Of a stretch of DNA of 64,000 bases, positions 11,183 to 23,956 are shown one piece after another; positions within the stretch are counted from its first letter, which is position 1, and every line of letters begins with the position of its first letter. The notes below the pieces were generated by a model. It had not been told where the DNA came from. It did no database searches and saw only the letters and a program-made list of their open reading frames with translations. Origin of the DNA: Cryphonectria parasitica EP155 (Eukaryota > Ascomycota > Sordariomycetes > Diaporthales > Cryphonectriaceae); assembly GCF_011745365.1 (NCBI RefSeq), contig NW_024468909.1, forward strand, positions 1,550,001 through 1,614,000. Direction: 5' to 3'. The position numbers and the translations under genes are program-made.

Positions 11183-14100
11183 AGTGTAATCAATAACGCT
11201 GATTCTTCGACGAGTCTGAAAGATCTCGAACACAAGCTGTTGACAAGTTGAGGGGCCCAGTCTCTTCCAAGATGTCAAGACGCGCAATGGTGACCAATCG
11301 GGTGCGCCAGAAGGAGTTCCGGATGTTAGTCGAGCTGTCAGAACAAGCCTCCAGGTGGTGGCGATTTCGTGCACCCCTTCTTACTGTACGTCGAATAGAC
11401 TCTAGCGTCTAAAAGTGCTGCGTTGTAGACCACCACCACGGTCGGTCGATCAGATCGCCTGTTGAGGATGAGGGGCGTTGTGAGGTGGTGAGAGAGCAGC
11501 CTGGGGGGGGGGGGGGAATAAAGTGCAAGATCGCAGCTCAGCTCTCAAGCTGCCATTGGCGGGTTCGCAGCCATATACAACGAAATCCGATGGTCCGTGT
11601 TCAGCACGGTCTCGCCGTGTGGGCTGTTCAATTGACACTCGGTGAAGGAGGAACAGCCTGAAGTTTAACGATGAGGAGGCGAGGGTTGATGGGTTTTAAA
11701 GACTGGCAGAGGATCTCCAAATGGTGGCGGCGAGGTGAGTGAATTTGGAGGAGGTGGTGTCGATCTTAAAGAGCGGGGTGTGGTCTGTTGGTGTTGTACA
11801 AAGGCGAGGAGTGAGGGGCGAAGGCAGAGGAAGGCTATTATTGCAAGGGGACCTGGACCCTGGACATGCCTGACTTTAGGCCTTGTCCACTGAACTCAAG
11901 CACGGACTGCTCTTCTCTGCTCTGCGTCCTACCGCATGCGTCGACTCAGGTTGAAACCTGTGGGCTTTTTGCTTTGTAGAAGATGTCGAGGTTTTGATTC
12001 TGGTCTGACAGGAAGTCAGTGACGACTGCTCAGTTGGGAGGGGGTCCAGTTTCTCCTCCACCCCAAGAGATGGGAATCAGGTTCGTATTAATGTATGCCA
12101 TTCTATCGGGTCCCTGTGACTAGTCGGGTTACATTGAGAGCGGAGGGTTCACGATTGAATCCCTAGCTTGTGTCCCTTACCTTTTGTTTTCTTTGTGTGC
12201 AAATATAGAGTGAGGACCAAAGTCCTGGATGTCGAGGCTGAGGTAGGGTGAGAAGAGGTCGAACAGGAGTGAAGTGTTGAAGATGAGGAGGACCTCATTT
12301 GAAGGGCAAAAGGGCTAGAGGGAAAAAGGAAAGGAAAAGAAGAAGAAGAAAAAGAAGGGTCCAACAGTAAGTAGCTGGGGAATCAGCTGCATGGTAAACG
12401 TACCTTAACACTACAATAAGTACTGTGGTACATGGTATTCTGCCCATCAATCCCACACCCCTCTTAAGCCTTTGCCTAATCGGGCCCTAAAGTACTAGTA
12501 CAGCACTCGTTCTAGTATACTATCCGCCTGTATCCCCTGCAGAGAACCGCCTAACTCACCTACCCGAACTGGCTCACAGCGACCTGGACCCTGCATTTCG
12601 TTGGGCGAGACCGCGCCAACCTCTCCATCATGAAAGAAGCCCCGAGCCCCGTATCAGGAGGACCCTGTGCAGTAGCTCTATCGGCGACAGGGCTGGGGGT
12701 AAGACTAGTCTGGACACGCGGGCCCAGTACGGCACAATAGATGGGGAATCTGTTTCCCTGTTATCCAGAAGTTTCCAGGTGACCAGTCCCGTGTGTTCCT
12801 CAGCACGTCGTTCGTGACCATTCTTGGCCACCCTCCTTGTGACTGTCAAGATGCAGGGTCTCCTGCTCCCTCTCTCTGTTTGTTATCTTATCATCCTGTG
12901 TCTGGCATGAAACCTCACAGTACGTATGACCAGCCAGTGCCATGAGAGAAGGGCAACTGAGCGTTTGTGTGGCTAGCTTGGCCTTATCATGGTTTGTCCT
13001 GAGTCGCGTGGCCAGCTCGCCACCGGGCCTGTACACTGTCGTGCTGTGTACTATGTACATGATAGCTGCAGTCTTCTACGTAAAGGGCTAACCCCTTGTT
13101 GAGATTCTCCGAGCACTGGTGGTGGGAGGTGAGGCGGGCTGGGAGGTCAGCTCTAGCCATCGGGCCTTCTACCGTAGTAGAATGATCGTAGCACCACTGA
13201 GTTACTTAACATACACGCAGCATTTAGCACATAACCACGTGGCGGACAGGTCAGTTCTGCCGCCTCAGCCTGTTTTGGCCAAACAATACAAAATGTACAA
13301 ATTCGTACTATGGTAACAAGGAAACCACAATTCGTTTACTTTTTACTTCACTTTTATGAGGCATGCCTCTGATTGGAGCTTGTCAAACGTGGATGAAACT
13401 CTGACTGACCGTCCACACAAGATCCTTTTGGAGCGAACTCATTGTCGTTGTTGAGGTTCGCTGGGCCCCTTGGCAAGCGGAGAGACCTCTTGTTTTTCGC
13501 TACAGAATCCCCCACCAATACCTGACAGCGCGGGGCATGCAGGTGGTGGGGTTCAGGCGGGTCCTACTGGTTAAAAGGGGCCGGAGAGCCGTCCTTCCCG
13601 CTATCGATAAGTGCACCGAGAGTCTCCCCGGTTGGTAGTTTCCTCGCCCTCTTCGACCTAACCCCCCGCCCCCAAGACCACCTACAGTAGGCCGCCATCT
13701 TGGATCGCCTTTCCACCAACTGACTTGGTTCCCATGAGGCTTTTATTCTTCTTTGCAAGCACACGACAGTCGGTCCCCCTTGATCCTTGCCAGATCCTTC
13801 AAGAGTCGGCCAGATGCTGTATTCAGGAGCGAGTGCCCCTCCACCCTGGGAGGAAGAGAAAAAAAGAAGAAACTCGGGAGCTGTCAACTATCACCTGGTT
13901 TCTCTATATGTAAATCATCGGAGACCTAAAACCAGAGATGATGTGCCCAGTTTATCTCAAAATCAGGTGCTCAAATGGGTATTCTTAGAACCAGGCAATT
14001 CTGTATTTCACTGTGAGACTAGCTTGGAAGGCGTGGCCGTGACCCCAAGGCCCTGGTCAGCTGTCAGCTCTGAACTTGTATTACGTTCTCATTTGCAGGC

Positions 14101-16569
14101 GGCAGGACGGCTCTGATGGTACGACGGGGAGGTGAGCAACCAGCATGTGCCAGCTGACACCACAACCGTTCGTTGCACCGGGTCGCATGTAAAGGGGTCT
14201 AGTGACGCCCATCTTTACTGAAACAAAAAGACCATGTCTCACCTCCCTATCTGCTTTTCCTGCTGAAGGATTGGTTCTCTGGTTCTCTCCCTTTGTTATC
14301 TCTCTCTTTTCTGTATGAGAATGAGATACCATAGCAAAACGCTGCTCAGCCGAGCACCCCGCCTTTGTTGCTGTAGCCTTTTGTTCCTCCGCGAGACATT
14401 CTCTGGGCGGGTTTCTGCGGCCGTACGAACAGACGTTTATTGCCCTCCTCGGGGTTCTAGGACCGAGCAATTGCCGCCTCCTAGAAGACTAATGGATCTT
14501 TCTTACGCCTCGCCCGCCCCCGCAAGAGATCGTCGTCAGGGTCGCGAGAGGGGGCGGGCATGCCGGATAGTGGCCGGCTGGCGGGGCAGAGATTGTGGCG
14601 ACCGCATGTCCAAGAACAGTGCCGGCACGAAGGAGCAAGCAGATTAATGCCATTTTCTGGACCTCTCAATGGCTCTTCTGAGAAGGCGCCAAAATACCCA
14701 CAATGGGCTCTTGTTAGATTCGTAAATATGGCAAGTCATAAATCGAATGGGCGGACGGGCCAAGATCGTCCAGGGGCTTGGCCCCATTTGAAAGGGTCTT
14801 CCCTGAGGGCGATCATGTCCGCGCAACCGCAACACGAGGCGTTTTCACGTGCTGGTTAGTATGTACTATGGCACATAATGTGCTTGTCCTGCGGCTATGT
14901 GCTGCCGAGTTGAACGCGTACGGCGACATGCTGCGCCCAGCTTCGTACGTATAGTAAAACTTCTTGTCCTAGGTGAAAGGGTCCATAGGCCGGCCCACTG
15001 GGGAGATAGCCTGTATGTTTCACAGGGGCAGAGCTCGTCAATTCAGACTATGTGCTTTGCAATGAGAATGTCGTCGCAGGATTTCAAAACCCAGAGTATC
15101 TCAAGTCTTGTCTGGCCACAGGAGGGCCAAATGCGTGCAGACCAGGTCTGAGACAAAGATACCGCGGGCCGTGTCCATGGCCGGAGAGGAGGAACGCTGA
15201 AGGAAGATGACCATGATATGGTGCTGCTGCTGCTATGCTACCATGGTATGCTGCTGGTCCTGGTGTGCCATAGTTGGAAGTATCATGCAATCGCAGTGGG
15301 GGCACCGTCCACCTTATACTGTCATCCTACAGGCCTTCGAGAAGCCTCAAAATAAACCTCTGGTTTTCCTTGGGCGCAACCAGTAACAAGGTTCAGAGGT
15401 GCATAGACAACACTCCACTGCACTGTGACGGGACATTTTTAATTTTTCTTCTTCTTTTTTCCCTTTTCTTCTTCCTTTCCATTTTTCTTCTCTTCCTGCT
15501 TCGTTGCATCAAACGCAATTTGTGGTCGCGCTCTGGATGGAACTCGGAAGAGCAACCCTGGGTCTCACGCCACCTCTAGTGTTTGAAGATTTTCGCCAAA
15601 CACCGACCTCGACATCCAACCTCCAATCTTCCCACATCTATATACCTTACCTTCGCGTGCCAAAATCTCGAAATCTATTAAATGGTGTATTGTCGACAGC
15701 CGGCGGCCTATATCTCACCATCAGACTCGATTGCCTGAGCAATTGATGGTTTAGCTTCCAAGGCCCAAAATAGAAAAGGACGAGGAGGCGGGGGCCTTGT
15801 TTGGAGAAAGCCCAGCCTAGAGGGGGACAGGGACGAGACCAAGCGTCATTGCTTTCTTTTTCCTTGCACACTTTACTTCCATCTCACTTCGCCTCACTTC
15901 AGCGTCGTCCTCCTGTCCTCAGAGATACCCATTTCTCTAGAGTTGGTATTAACCTTTTTTGCCTCTTCATTTCCTCATTGTTTTGTCTTGTCCATTTTTT
16001 TTTTTGGTGGTTTTCTCTCTCTTTGTTTTTAAGTCTTGCGCCGCGCTACGCGAGACGGACGACTTCGCACCTACTACCTAACCTATACCCCCGCGCGTCT
16101 GCAGGTCTTTGCAGTGAGCACCCGCACGTCCACTGCAGCTGGGGTGGCATCGGTGCTTTGTTTGTCAGAGACAGCCAACGACGACCAGCGTCGAGCTGAT
16201 ATAGAACGACTCAACACCCGCGCGTTTTCCTCGCAACGCAGTCTACCTTGACCCACCCCGCGAACCTCATGCCTTCGATCTGCCTACCGAACGATCGCTC
16301 GCCGACTTGAGAGAGTGCCCCCGTCTACCGCGAGACTGGGAGGTCGAGACAAACCCTTTTGCGGTTCTGGTCTGGGTTGGGCTGCGTGGCGACGAGGCCC
16401 TGAGCTTGTCTTTTTGCCCGACCGACCGACCGACCGATCGCAGCCCAAAACGCGCTCTTCGCGCCAGCTTCTTAAAGAAGCTCGGTTCCGCTGGTCTTGA
16501 CAACTCCTCCTCAGCAGACCAACCTCGATAAACGATAGGCTTCCCCTCTGTGACCATTCCAGGTCGAAA
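11183..16569. promoter_or_regulatory. 5.4 kb gene-free divergent region between the F-box gene and PAS kinase
   Basis: The largest gap in the window, lying between two divergently transcribed genes. It holds both promoters and probably a long PAS-kinase leader. Seen in it: a 14-base G tract (11503-11516), a pyrimidine-rich block at about 15433-15502, further CT-rich sequence at 15855-16030, and a short tandem GACC tetranucleotide run near 16420-16437. Open frames up to about 210 residues occur on both strands, but none shows a domain, a consistent start or spliceable neighbours. I cannot exclude a non-coding transcript. Confidence 0.5.
15433..15502 (+). promoter_or_regulatory. Pyrimidine-rich tract in the distal PAS kinase 5' flank
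   Basis: Seventy bases almost entirely C and T, about 1.1 kb before the predicted start. CT-rich blocks of this kind are common near transcription starts of filamentous fungi. No mapped start site supports it here. Confidence 0.3.
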
Positions 16570-19500
16570 ATGTTCGGGATAAAGGAGGATCATCGCGAAC
16601 ATGGTATGTTCTGGCCCCAGGGCGCCTTGTGGGGCGTCACTGGCCCGGGATGCAAAGACGAATAAATATTGGATCATGATTGATGCTGATGTTGGTCCAG
16701 TTGCAGGAGTCGGATCCCAAGGTCGCGGTAGAGATTCGGATGCCCTATCTCTGCCCTTGGGAATTCCAAAGAACAAGAGCACGGGCAATCTGGCCGTCAT
16801 ACCCCCAGATAACTCCGAAAAGGCTCGGATGCGCATGTCGTTTGATGTCGGGTCAGCAGCGACGGACGGAAGCTTTGCAAGGTAAGGCGGCTCCAAAATC
16901 CCACCCTCCTTTTCCAGGCCTCGCCGCGGTCTTGTCCCTCCATGTCACGTTTTTAAGGTTGTCCTCGTGCGTCGCTAGAGCCCAACTCAGCAATCCTCTG
17001 ACACATGCTTTGCTGTGACTGACCGAGTGCCCGACTGCCTTGTGTGGTTTGTGACTGCGCCTCCTGCCGCGTCGGCCTTCTCTCCTCTGCTGCCATGGAG
17101 ATTTTTGTTGTCTTCTTGACTGCTTATGCTTCCATGCTACCTCACTTGCCAGTGAACTAATCCGTCATGTCGCGAACAGATCCCCCATTATGACGGACCA
17201 TGATCATGGCTTAGGGCTGTCCGGGCTTCGGAGAATACGCCAGTCGCAACATCGCGGTGGCAACGCCGGTACAATCGGACCCTCAAACCCAGCCTCGCGC
17301 AGTCCATCGCTCAGCCTTTCCCGCTCGACGTCTATGACCATGTTGCAGGCCTTGGCCTCAGGTCCTTCTTCGCCCGCCATCATGTCTGAAGATCTGAACC
17401 GGTTCCCATCCGAATCCCTGCACTCCTTCTCCTTCGCCCACCAGTCGGAAGAATTCATAGCCAACCGAAACAATGTTTTGAAGCGTTCCATACAATACAT
17501 GCAGGACAGGATAGGCAGGGCAGCCAGCTCCAACCCGGCGTTGGCGAGCGCCCAGGCAAGAGTCTCGGGTGATGTCGAAACACAAAACATGCTAGACCTT
17601 TTGGCGAAAGCCAACCTCGTGGGCGTTGACGACCCGTCACATCCCAACGGCCCACTCACCGGGCCAGCCAATTTGTCTGCAGATAATGTCTTCGAGAAGG
17701 ATTTCTTCCCCAGGACCGAGAGCCCAGAGCCCTTTGAGACGACGCCGTCGTCATCCCCCCCGACCGCCACCCGGGCCCCTGAGATCCACTTGCCAAGGTC
17801 GAAGAAGGGGAAGGCTGCAGCTTTAGCCAAAACTCCAGAGCCTCGCCCGACGGTATCCTCTGCCGCGGCCGAAAGAGATAGCTCGGAGAACTCATCAAGG
17901 ACACCGACCAACGAGAGCGGGACCACCCAGAAGACTTCACCTCCAGAAACGAGAAGGCCGAGCATGTTGAGGCGGACGTACACGGATACCGCACATGCGT
18001 CGATGCAGTTGAAGCTCATGGATGCCATGGCGCAACCCTACGTCGCCGGACAGTCCGGGTACGCTGACAGCCTGGTTTCTCCTGCAATGTCTAATTCCCT
18101 GTCATCCCTCAACAACACCAGCACGATAGGATCCTCGGTACATGGCCACTCCAGCAGGTGGGTCCCAGCTGCGCAGGCGATCTTCACAACCGAAGCCAAG
18201 CCACCGTGGACGATCCTCGCCGCCAACGACCTCGCCTGCCTGGTGTTTGGTGTCACCAAGGCCGAGGTCCGAAAGATGGGCATTCTAGAGGTCGTGCAGG
18301 AAGAGAGACGATCCTGGCTGGAGCACAAGCTCAAGCACGGTGAGTTCGAAAGCGAGATCGAGGTCGATGTGGAACCAGAGGTCGTCCAGGAAAAGACGGT
18401 GTCACCGAGTCTTCTGGGAGCCCGTGGCGGCGGTATCACTGCGAAACTTCTGTCCAAGCCAAATTCAAGGACACAGCAACAGCGCAAAAAGCAAAAGCCT
18501 TCCCCGTCACCCCCCAAGATGTCTTCTGTCAGGCGACCGGAGACTTTTCACAGCGGCGACTGGCGCCCACCCAGGGTCAGTGGTGGAGGGCACTCGAACC
18601 ACAAGAGCAACAAGTCGAGGGGTGTCCTGTTGTGCGGAGATGTCGTCCCCATCCAGAAGCGCAATGGCGCTACAGGATCGGCGAGCCTGTGGGTGAAGGA
18701 GAAACGCATAGGCTTGATATGGGTGCTTGAGGAGATTCATGAAGACGTTGCATACGTCACCCTCGACGAGGAGGGCACCGTCACGAAGCTGACAGGCAAC
18801 CTGAGGTCCATCTGGGGAGACGAGAACCTGCAGCCAGGGGCAGATGTTGGGAAACTGATACCACGTGTACCGCGGCAGGGGATCGACCCCAGATACGGTG
18901 CCATCGACTACGCTCAGATCGCGAAGCGAAAATACTACACCTGCCGCAACTGCGACAGAGTCAACATCCCAGCGACCGTCGAACAGGTACGGGGAAAGAC
19001 CGAGCTCCGCGTCTCCAGCTACCCACATATCGCAGGCATTGTCGTCATCAATCCAGCGACACTGGCCATCAAGAGCTCCAACTCGGTATTTTGCGGCGCC
19101 TTGTTCGGCCACGAGAAGTCCGACGGCATGGCGATCACCTCGCTCCTACCGGATTTTGCCAAGATCCTCCGGATTCTAACCGAGGAGGATGGCGTTCAGC
19201 TGGTTGATGGAATTGTTGTGCCTGAGCATAGTTTCCGAAAGGCATCTGCGTTCCTGGGCTTGCGCGAGGGCCGTCCAGATGCTGCTAACAGCTTTCTGCG
19301 GCCGGAGGGGCTTCTCGCAAGGCACAGGTTTGTCTTTCCCTGAAAAGCCCTCATTTCCCAACCTATTGGCAGTGCTGACAATGTGATACAGAGACGGCAG
19401 TGAGCTCAAGATCGATGTTCAGATGAGGGTCGTGAAGAGCGAGAAACAGACGATGTTGCACGAAGAGACCTTGGCTGAACACAGCGACGAGGAGTCTGCG

Positions 19501-20762
19501 ATTGCTGAAGACCGATTTCCCGTGACACAGAGTGAGATGGTCTACGCCTTGTGGATTACTTACTCCCGGCATATCCATGCCACGAGATCGAACCTGGGAG
19601 CTGCCTCCCCTCTGCTTTCGGGAACGGCAACTCCGCTTCATCAGCCTTCGCCAGGTCAAACGCCTGCGCCCACACCTGCGGAAATGGCCTCGGACGATTC
19701 TGATGAGCCTAGGAAGGAGGCCAAGTCATCGTCTATGCTCACCAGGTCAATCAAGGATGCTGTCTCCAGCGCTGCTGCGAGGTTCACCGGCTCCAGCCCG
19801 CCAAAGAAAGCAGAGTCGGAGAAGCCGCAAGAGAAGCCGGCTGGGGCAAAAGCCGACAAAGCTCCGCTCAAGAAGTCGATCGACGACTTCGTGATACTTG
19901 AGGAGATGGGCCAGGGCGCTTACGGCCAAGTCAAGCTCGCCAGGTACAAAGAAAACGGAAAGAAGGTGGTCCTGAAATACGTCACAAAAAAGCGGATTCT
20001 CGTGGACACCTGGACAAGGGACAGGAAGCTAGGCACCGTTCCTCTGGAGATTCACGTCTTGAACTACCTGCGGAGAGAAGATCTCAGGCATGCTAATATT
20101 GTAGAGATGGAGGACTTCTTCGAAGATGACGTCAACTACTACATTGAGATGGTTCCTCATGGTCTGCCGGGTATGGACCTGTTTGACTATATCGAACTGC
20201 GCTCGAACATGGAGGAGGATGAGTGCCGCAGCATCTTTGTGCAGGTTGCGCGCGCAATCCATCACCTGCACATCAAGGCCAAGGTCGTACACCGCGACAT
20301 CAAGGACGAAAATGTCGTGCTGGACGGAGAGGGCCACGTGAAGCTCATCGATTTCGGCAGCGCGGCGTACATCAAAAGTGGCCCCTTTGATGTCTTTGTG
20401 GGTACTATAGGTGAGTCCTCACTCTTCAAAAACACTCTCATCACGACTACCCGCATCACCGGCGCCACAGGGACTGACAGCGTATCGCAGATTATGCCGC
20501 ACCCGAAGTGCTTGCAGGCAAGCCCTACAATGGCAAGGAGCAAGATGTGTGGGCACTCGGCATCCTCCTGTACACGATCATCTACAAGGAGAACCCATTC
20601 TACAGCATTGATGAGATTATGGATCGCGACCTCCGGGTGCCCTACACCATCAGCGATGAGAGTATCGACCTGATCCGTTGTATGCTCAATCGCGATGTGG
20701 CCCAAAGATACGACATCAACCAGGTCTTGGATCATCCATGGTGCAAGATGGCCAACGACTGA
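16570..20762 (+). CDS. PSK1: PAS-domain serine/threonine kinase (PAS kinase)
   Basis: Five exons: 16570-16603, 16701-16881, 17180-19327, 19392-20410 and 20491-20762, giving 1217 residues. The two small 5' exons were found because their donors and acceptors keep phase and read a plausible protein (GIPKNKSTGNLAV, then RMRMSFDVGSAATDGSFAR) into the long third exon. A shorter form starting at the ATG at 17190 is possible. A PAS domain lies at about 397-455 (FTTEAKPPWTILAANDLACL, VFGVTKAEVRKMGI). A second PAS-like part with a CRNC pair is at about 645-735. The kinase domain is at about 950-1215 and has every core motif: GQGAYGQV, the VVLKYV lysine, VHRDIKDENVV, IDFGSA, YAAPEVL. PAS kinases sense metabolic state and, in yeast (Psk1/Psk2), direct glucose toward cell-wall glucan and restrain storage carbohydrate. 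It is divergent with the F-box gene across a 5.4 kb gap. Confidence 0.92.
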
Positions 20763-21423
20763 AACAGCGACAAACCGGGTGAGAAAAGTGGAGAAAAAAA
20801 AGTCGAGTGGTCAGGGGTAGTGCGAGACAGCTCGGCTCTATAACGTCCAGAGCACACCAAGAGGAGGGTCGATTTGAGCGAGCATCAAGGATGGCTAGGA
20901 GACCAGGCTCGCGCTGTTGGAAGGCTGTGAGCATCGCAAACAGCACGAGGTGTTTTACTGATCCAAATCTGCTGGGAGGTCGGTACTATGCATTTTATTT
21001 CCTTCCGCAGATTCCCCAAGATTACCGAAAGAAGAGCATAGAAAGGCGCAAAGGTCTGTGTAAAGACGGAGGGATGATTTTCAGTGCAGTTCAGGCCACG
21101 AGGCGGGGTTGACCTCGTCGGCACATCTTAGAGATGCCCGAGGGACGGACACACACATAGTCCCTCAAAAGAGTGCTTGTTACAAAGGGGCATCTGGAAA
21201 GCGACAATGACTTTTGCTAATCGGACCGTACTTGGAACGTGGGTGCCCCCCTGGTAGCATGGGAAAGTAAACGCGAGCAGCAGCACCTTTCCACCTGTGG
21301 TGACGGGCCGATGATGAAAAGACAGGTGAGAAGCCGCCGACTCTAAGGGCCTGGGCCATCTTGCGTTGGATATTTACTAGCGACAGATGAATATTTGGGA
21401 ATGTTGCATGTCTGCACACATAT

Positions 21424-21455
<32 letters not shown>

Positions 21456-22012
21456 TCTCTCTCTTTCTCTCTCTCTCTCTCGCACTTATGCTAGGGAATC
21501 ATGATGGGGAAATTTTCATGTCAAAACACCTACGTATGGGGGCTGAAATTTGATTGTGGATGTTGGAGGCATCTGGCCTCTTGTCTAGGGTACTTGTCTC
21601 GATGAGAGGAGAGTCAGTCTTCAATGACACAAACATCCCTTGTTTTGCTTCATACTCGTTTCGTTGCAAATAATGCAGCAAGGCTTCTCATTGAGCATGT
21701 GGTGGACGGGATAAAGCCTTGTAAACAAAGGTACTTTACTATGTAACATGTTGCTAAAGTATGTACCGTGTAATGAAAAAGGCTCTTGTTCATTCCTCGG
21801 TTCGTCCCGAGTCGAGTGAGGGGTGCCCCTGTCAATGATACGCCAGCGCGGCAGGGGTCAGTTAGTTTTCCGCCGTCTACTTTGTACTACGGTATACCCA
21901 AAATTTTCGAGCTGCAAGTATTCTCGACCATCTCGACCACCACATCTCCTTCTTCAACACCAACAAGACAAACCGAGTCCGCGCTCTCTCTCTGTCGCCA
22001 CCAGTCGCAGTC
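20763..22012. other. Intergenic region, PAS kinase 3' flank and MRH4 promoter
   Basis: About 1.25 kb between two rightward genes. It contains a CA/CT compound microsatellite at about 21424-21480. No coding signature is seen. Confidence 0.6.
21424..21480. repeat. Compound (CA)/(CT) microsatellite
   Basis: Alternating ACACAT and CACA units pass into a CTCTCT run, in the 3' flank of the PAS kinase gene. Confidence 0.8.
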
Positions 22013-23917
22013 ATGCTCCGAAGGCCTGTGCTGGACTCGATATGTCCGTTCTGCAGGCTTACTCTTGACCCAAGCATCTCGTCCGCCGCGCACAACCCGC
22101 CACGACAGCCATGGGCCGCCGCCGCCGCCGCCAGCCGGCTCGCCTCGACCTACCGACAGAAACCCTCGCGCATGGTGCTGTCCGACCGCGTCGCGCAGCC
22201 AGCCTCTTCTCGACAAGACGACTCGGGCGACAGGAAGCCGCGGCGAAGAGCGGTGGACGGGCCCTTCGCAGGCATGAATAGGACGGTGGCCAATATCGAC
22301 CCCATGCGCCGCATAGCGCAGTCGCGCGTGCGAGGCAAAGACGGCGGTGACAGCAGCAACAGCAGCGGCAAGAGAGGCGAGGATGAGAGGGCACCGACTA
22401 TAAAGTCCAGGTTCAAGGCCCTGCGCATGCACCGCGCCCTCAAGACGATCAGCTACGGGCAGAGGATGACGCTCAAGGACCGCGTGCGGGAGGTTGAGAG
22501 CTTTGAGGCCTTTGACCTGCTGCCGTCGGTCCAGGAGGCGGTGCTGCTCGACGTGTTCAAGGACAAGAACGATATCAAGCCAACGCCTGTGCAGCGGCTG
22601 GCCATCCCGGCACTGCTGGGGCAGAATATCGGTGCCAATAGGCGGAGCGCCAGGGCGAGAGCGCCGAAGGCAGAGGCCAGGGAAGAGTTCCTCCTGGCTG
22701 CGGAGACGGGGTCGGGCAAGACGCTGGCCTATCTTCTCCCTTCAGTGAACGCCTTGAAGGTAGCCGAGGCGGAGGATGAGGACATTCAGCGCTATAACAA
22801 GCGTTTTGCCGAGGAGAAGGCCCTGCGGGCTGACCCCAAGTTCAGGGGCAGGTCCGTCATGGAGCCGCACCCCACCACCGCCCGGCCGCGGGTCATCGTC
22901 CTGGTGCCCACCGCGGAGCTGGTCGACCAGGTGGGTGCCGTGGCCAAGAAGATCTCACACTACGTCAAGTTCAGGTCGGAGAAGCTCTCGGCCAACTTCG
23001 ACGCCAAGATCATCGAGCGCCGGATCTACGACCCCAAGGGCGTGGATGTGGTCATCGCGACGCCGCACCTCCTGGCGTCCATGGCCGAGTCCGACCCCAA
23101 CGTCCTCTCCCGGGTGTCCCACCTCATCGTCGACGAGGCGGACTCCCTGTTCGACCGCAGCTTCAGCCCCGTCACGACCAGCATCATGGACCGCTGCATG
23201 CCGTCCCTCCGACAGCTCATCCTCTGCTCGGCCACCATCCCGCGGCGACTCGACACCTACATGGCCACCAAGTTCCCCGCCATGAAGCGCATCACCACCC
23301 CCAACCTGCACGCCATCCCGCGGCGCGTGCAGCTAGGCGTCATCGACGCGTCCAAGGACCCGTACCGCAACAACAAGAACCTGGCGTGCGCCGATGCCAT
23401 CTGGTCCATCGGGCGGGACGCGTCGGCGCACGAGGGCATGGTGCCGGGCGAGGTCGACGTCAAGCGCATCATGGTCTTTGTCAACGAGCGCGAGAAGACG
23501 CAGGAGGTCGCCGACTTCCTGGTGTCCAAGGGCGTGGACGCCGTCGCCCTCCACAGGGACACGCCCGAGCAGCGCCAGAGCGAGATGCTGGCCACCTTCA
23601 TGTCCGCCGAGCCCCTGCGCCGCCAGCAGATCGAGGCCATCGACCGGAAGAGCCCCGTGCGCGGGAAGCGCGCGCTGGAGAACACAAAAGTCATCGTCGC
23701 CACGGACCTGGCGTCCAGGGGCATCGACACCCTGGGCGTGCGCCATGTGGTGCTGTACGACGTCCCGCACACCACCATCGACTTCATCCACCGGCTGGGC
23801 AGGGCCGGCCGTATGGGTCGCCGCGGCAGGGGCATTGTGATCATGGGCAAGGACGACAGGAGGGATATCGTCTCTGAGGTCAAGGAGAGCATGTTCATGG
23901 GACAGGCGCTGGTGTAG
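22013..23917 (+). CDS. MRH4: Mitochondrial DEAD-box RNA helicase MRH4
   Basis: A single exon of 634 residues. The N-terminus (MLRRPVLDSICPFC, then Arg/Ser/Ala-rich and lacking acidic residues at first) looks like a mitochondrial presequence. The two RecA-like helicase domains are complete: a Q-motif region with PTPVQRLAIPALLGQN, motif I AAETGSGKT near residue 229, Ia LVPTAELV, motif II VDEAD near 372, motif III CSATI near 405, motif V ATDLASRGID and motif VI HRLGRAGRMGR near 592. The long insert between motifs I and Ia, and the spacing and phrase PRRLDTYMATKFP after motif III, fit MRH4, which acts in mitochondrial large-subunit (21S rRNA/54S) assembly. The gene has unusually GC-rich codons in its 3' half and a CAG repeat in the 3' untranslated region. 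Confidence 0.92.
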   Translation: MLRRPVLDSICPFCRLTLDPSISSAAHNPPRQPWAAAAAASRLASTYRQKPSRMVLSDRVAQPASSRQDDSGDRKPRRRAVDGPFAGMNRTVANIDPMRRIAQSRVRGKDGGDSSNSSGKRGEDERAPTIKSRFKALRMHRALKTISYGQRMTLKDRVREVESFEAFDLLPSVQEAVLLDVFKDKNDIKPTPVQRLAIPALLGQNIGANRRSARARAPKAEAREEFLLAAETGSGKTLAYLLPSVNALKVAEAEDEDIQRYNKRFAEEKALRADPKFRGRSVMEPHPTTARPRVIVLVPTAELVDQVGAVAKKISHYVKFRSEKLSANFDAKIIERRIYDPKGVDVVIATPHLLASMAESDPNVLSRVSHLIVDEADSLFDRSFSPVTTSIMDRCMPSLRQLILCSATIPRRLDTYMATKFPAMKRITTPNLHAIPRRVQLGVIDASKDPYRNNKNLACADAIWSIGRDASAHEGMVPGEVDVKRIMVFVNEREKTQEVADFLVSKGVDAVALHRDTPEQRQSEMLATFMSAEPLRRQQIEAIDRKSPVRGKRALENTKVIVATDLASRGIDTLGVRHVVLYDVPHTTIDFIHRLGRAGRMGRRGRGIVIMGKDDRRDIVSEVKESMFMGQALV

Positions 23918-23924
23918 TGAAAGA

Positions 23925-23956
<32 letters not shown>

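Noticed and set aside
11183..11374. Open frame extending the F-box protein upstream by 64 codons.
   Set aside because: The extension has no ATG (the first codon of the open stretch is GTG), so translation should begin at 11182.
16267..16896. 209-residue minus-strand open frame in the PAS kinase 5' region.
   Set aside because: It overlaps the predicted PAS kinase exons, which splice in phase to a recognised protein; the frame itself shows no domain.
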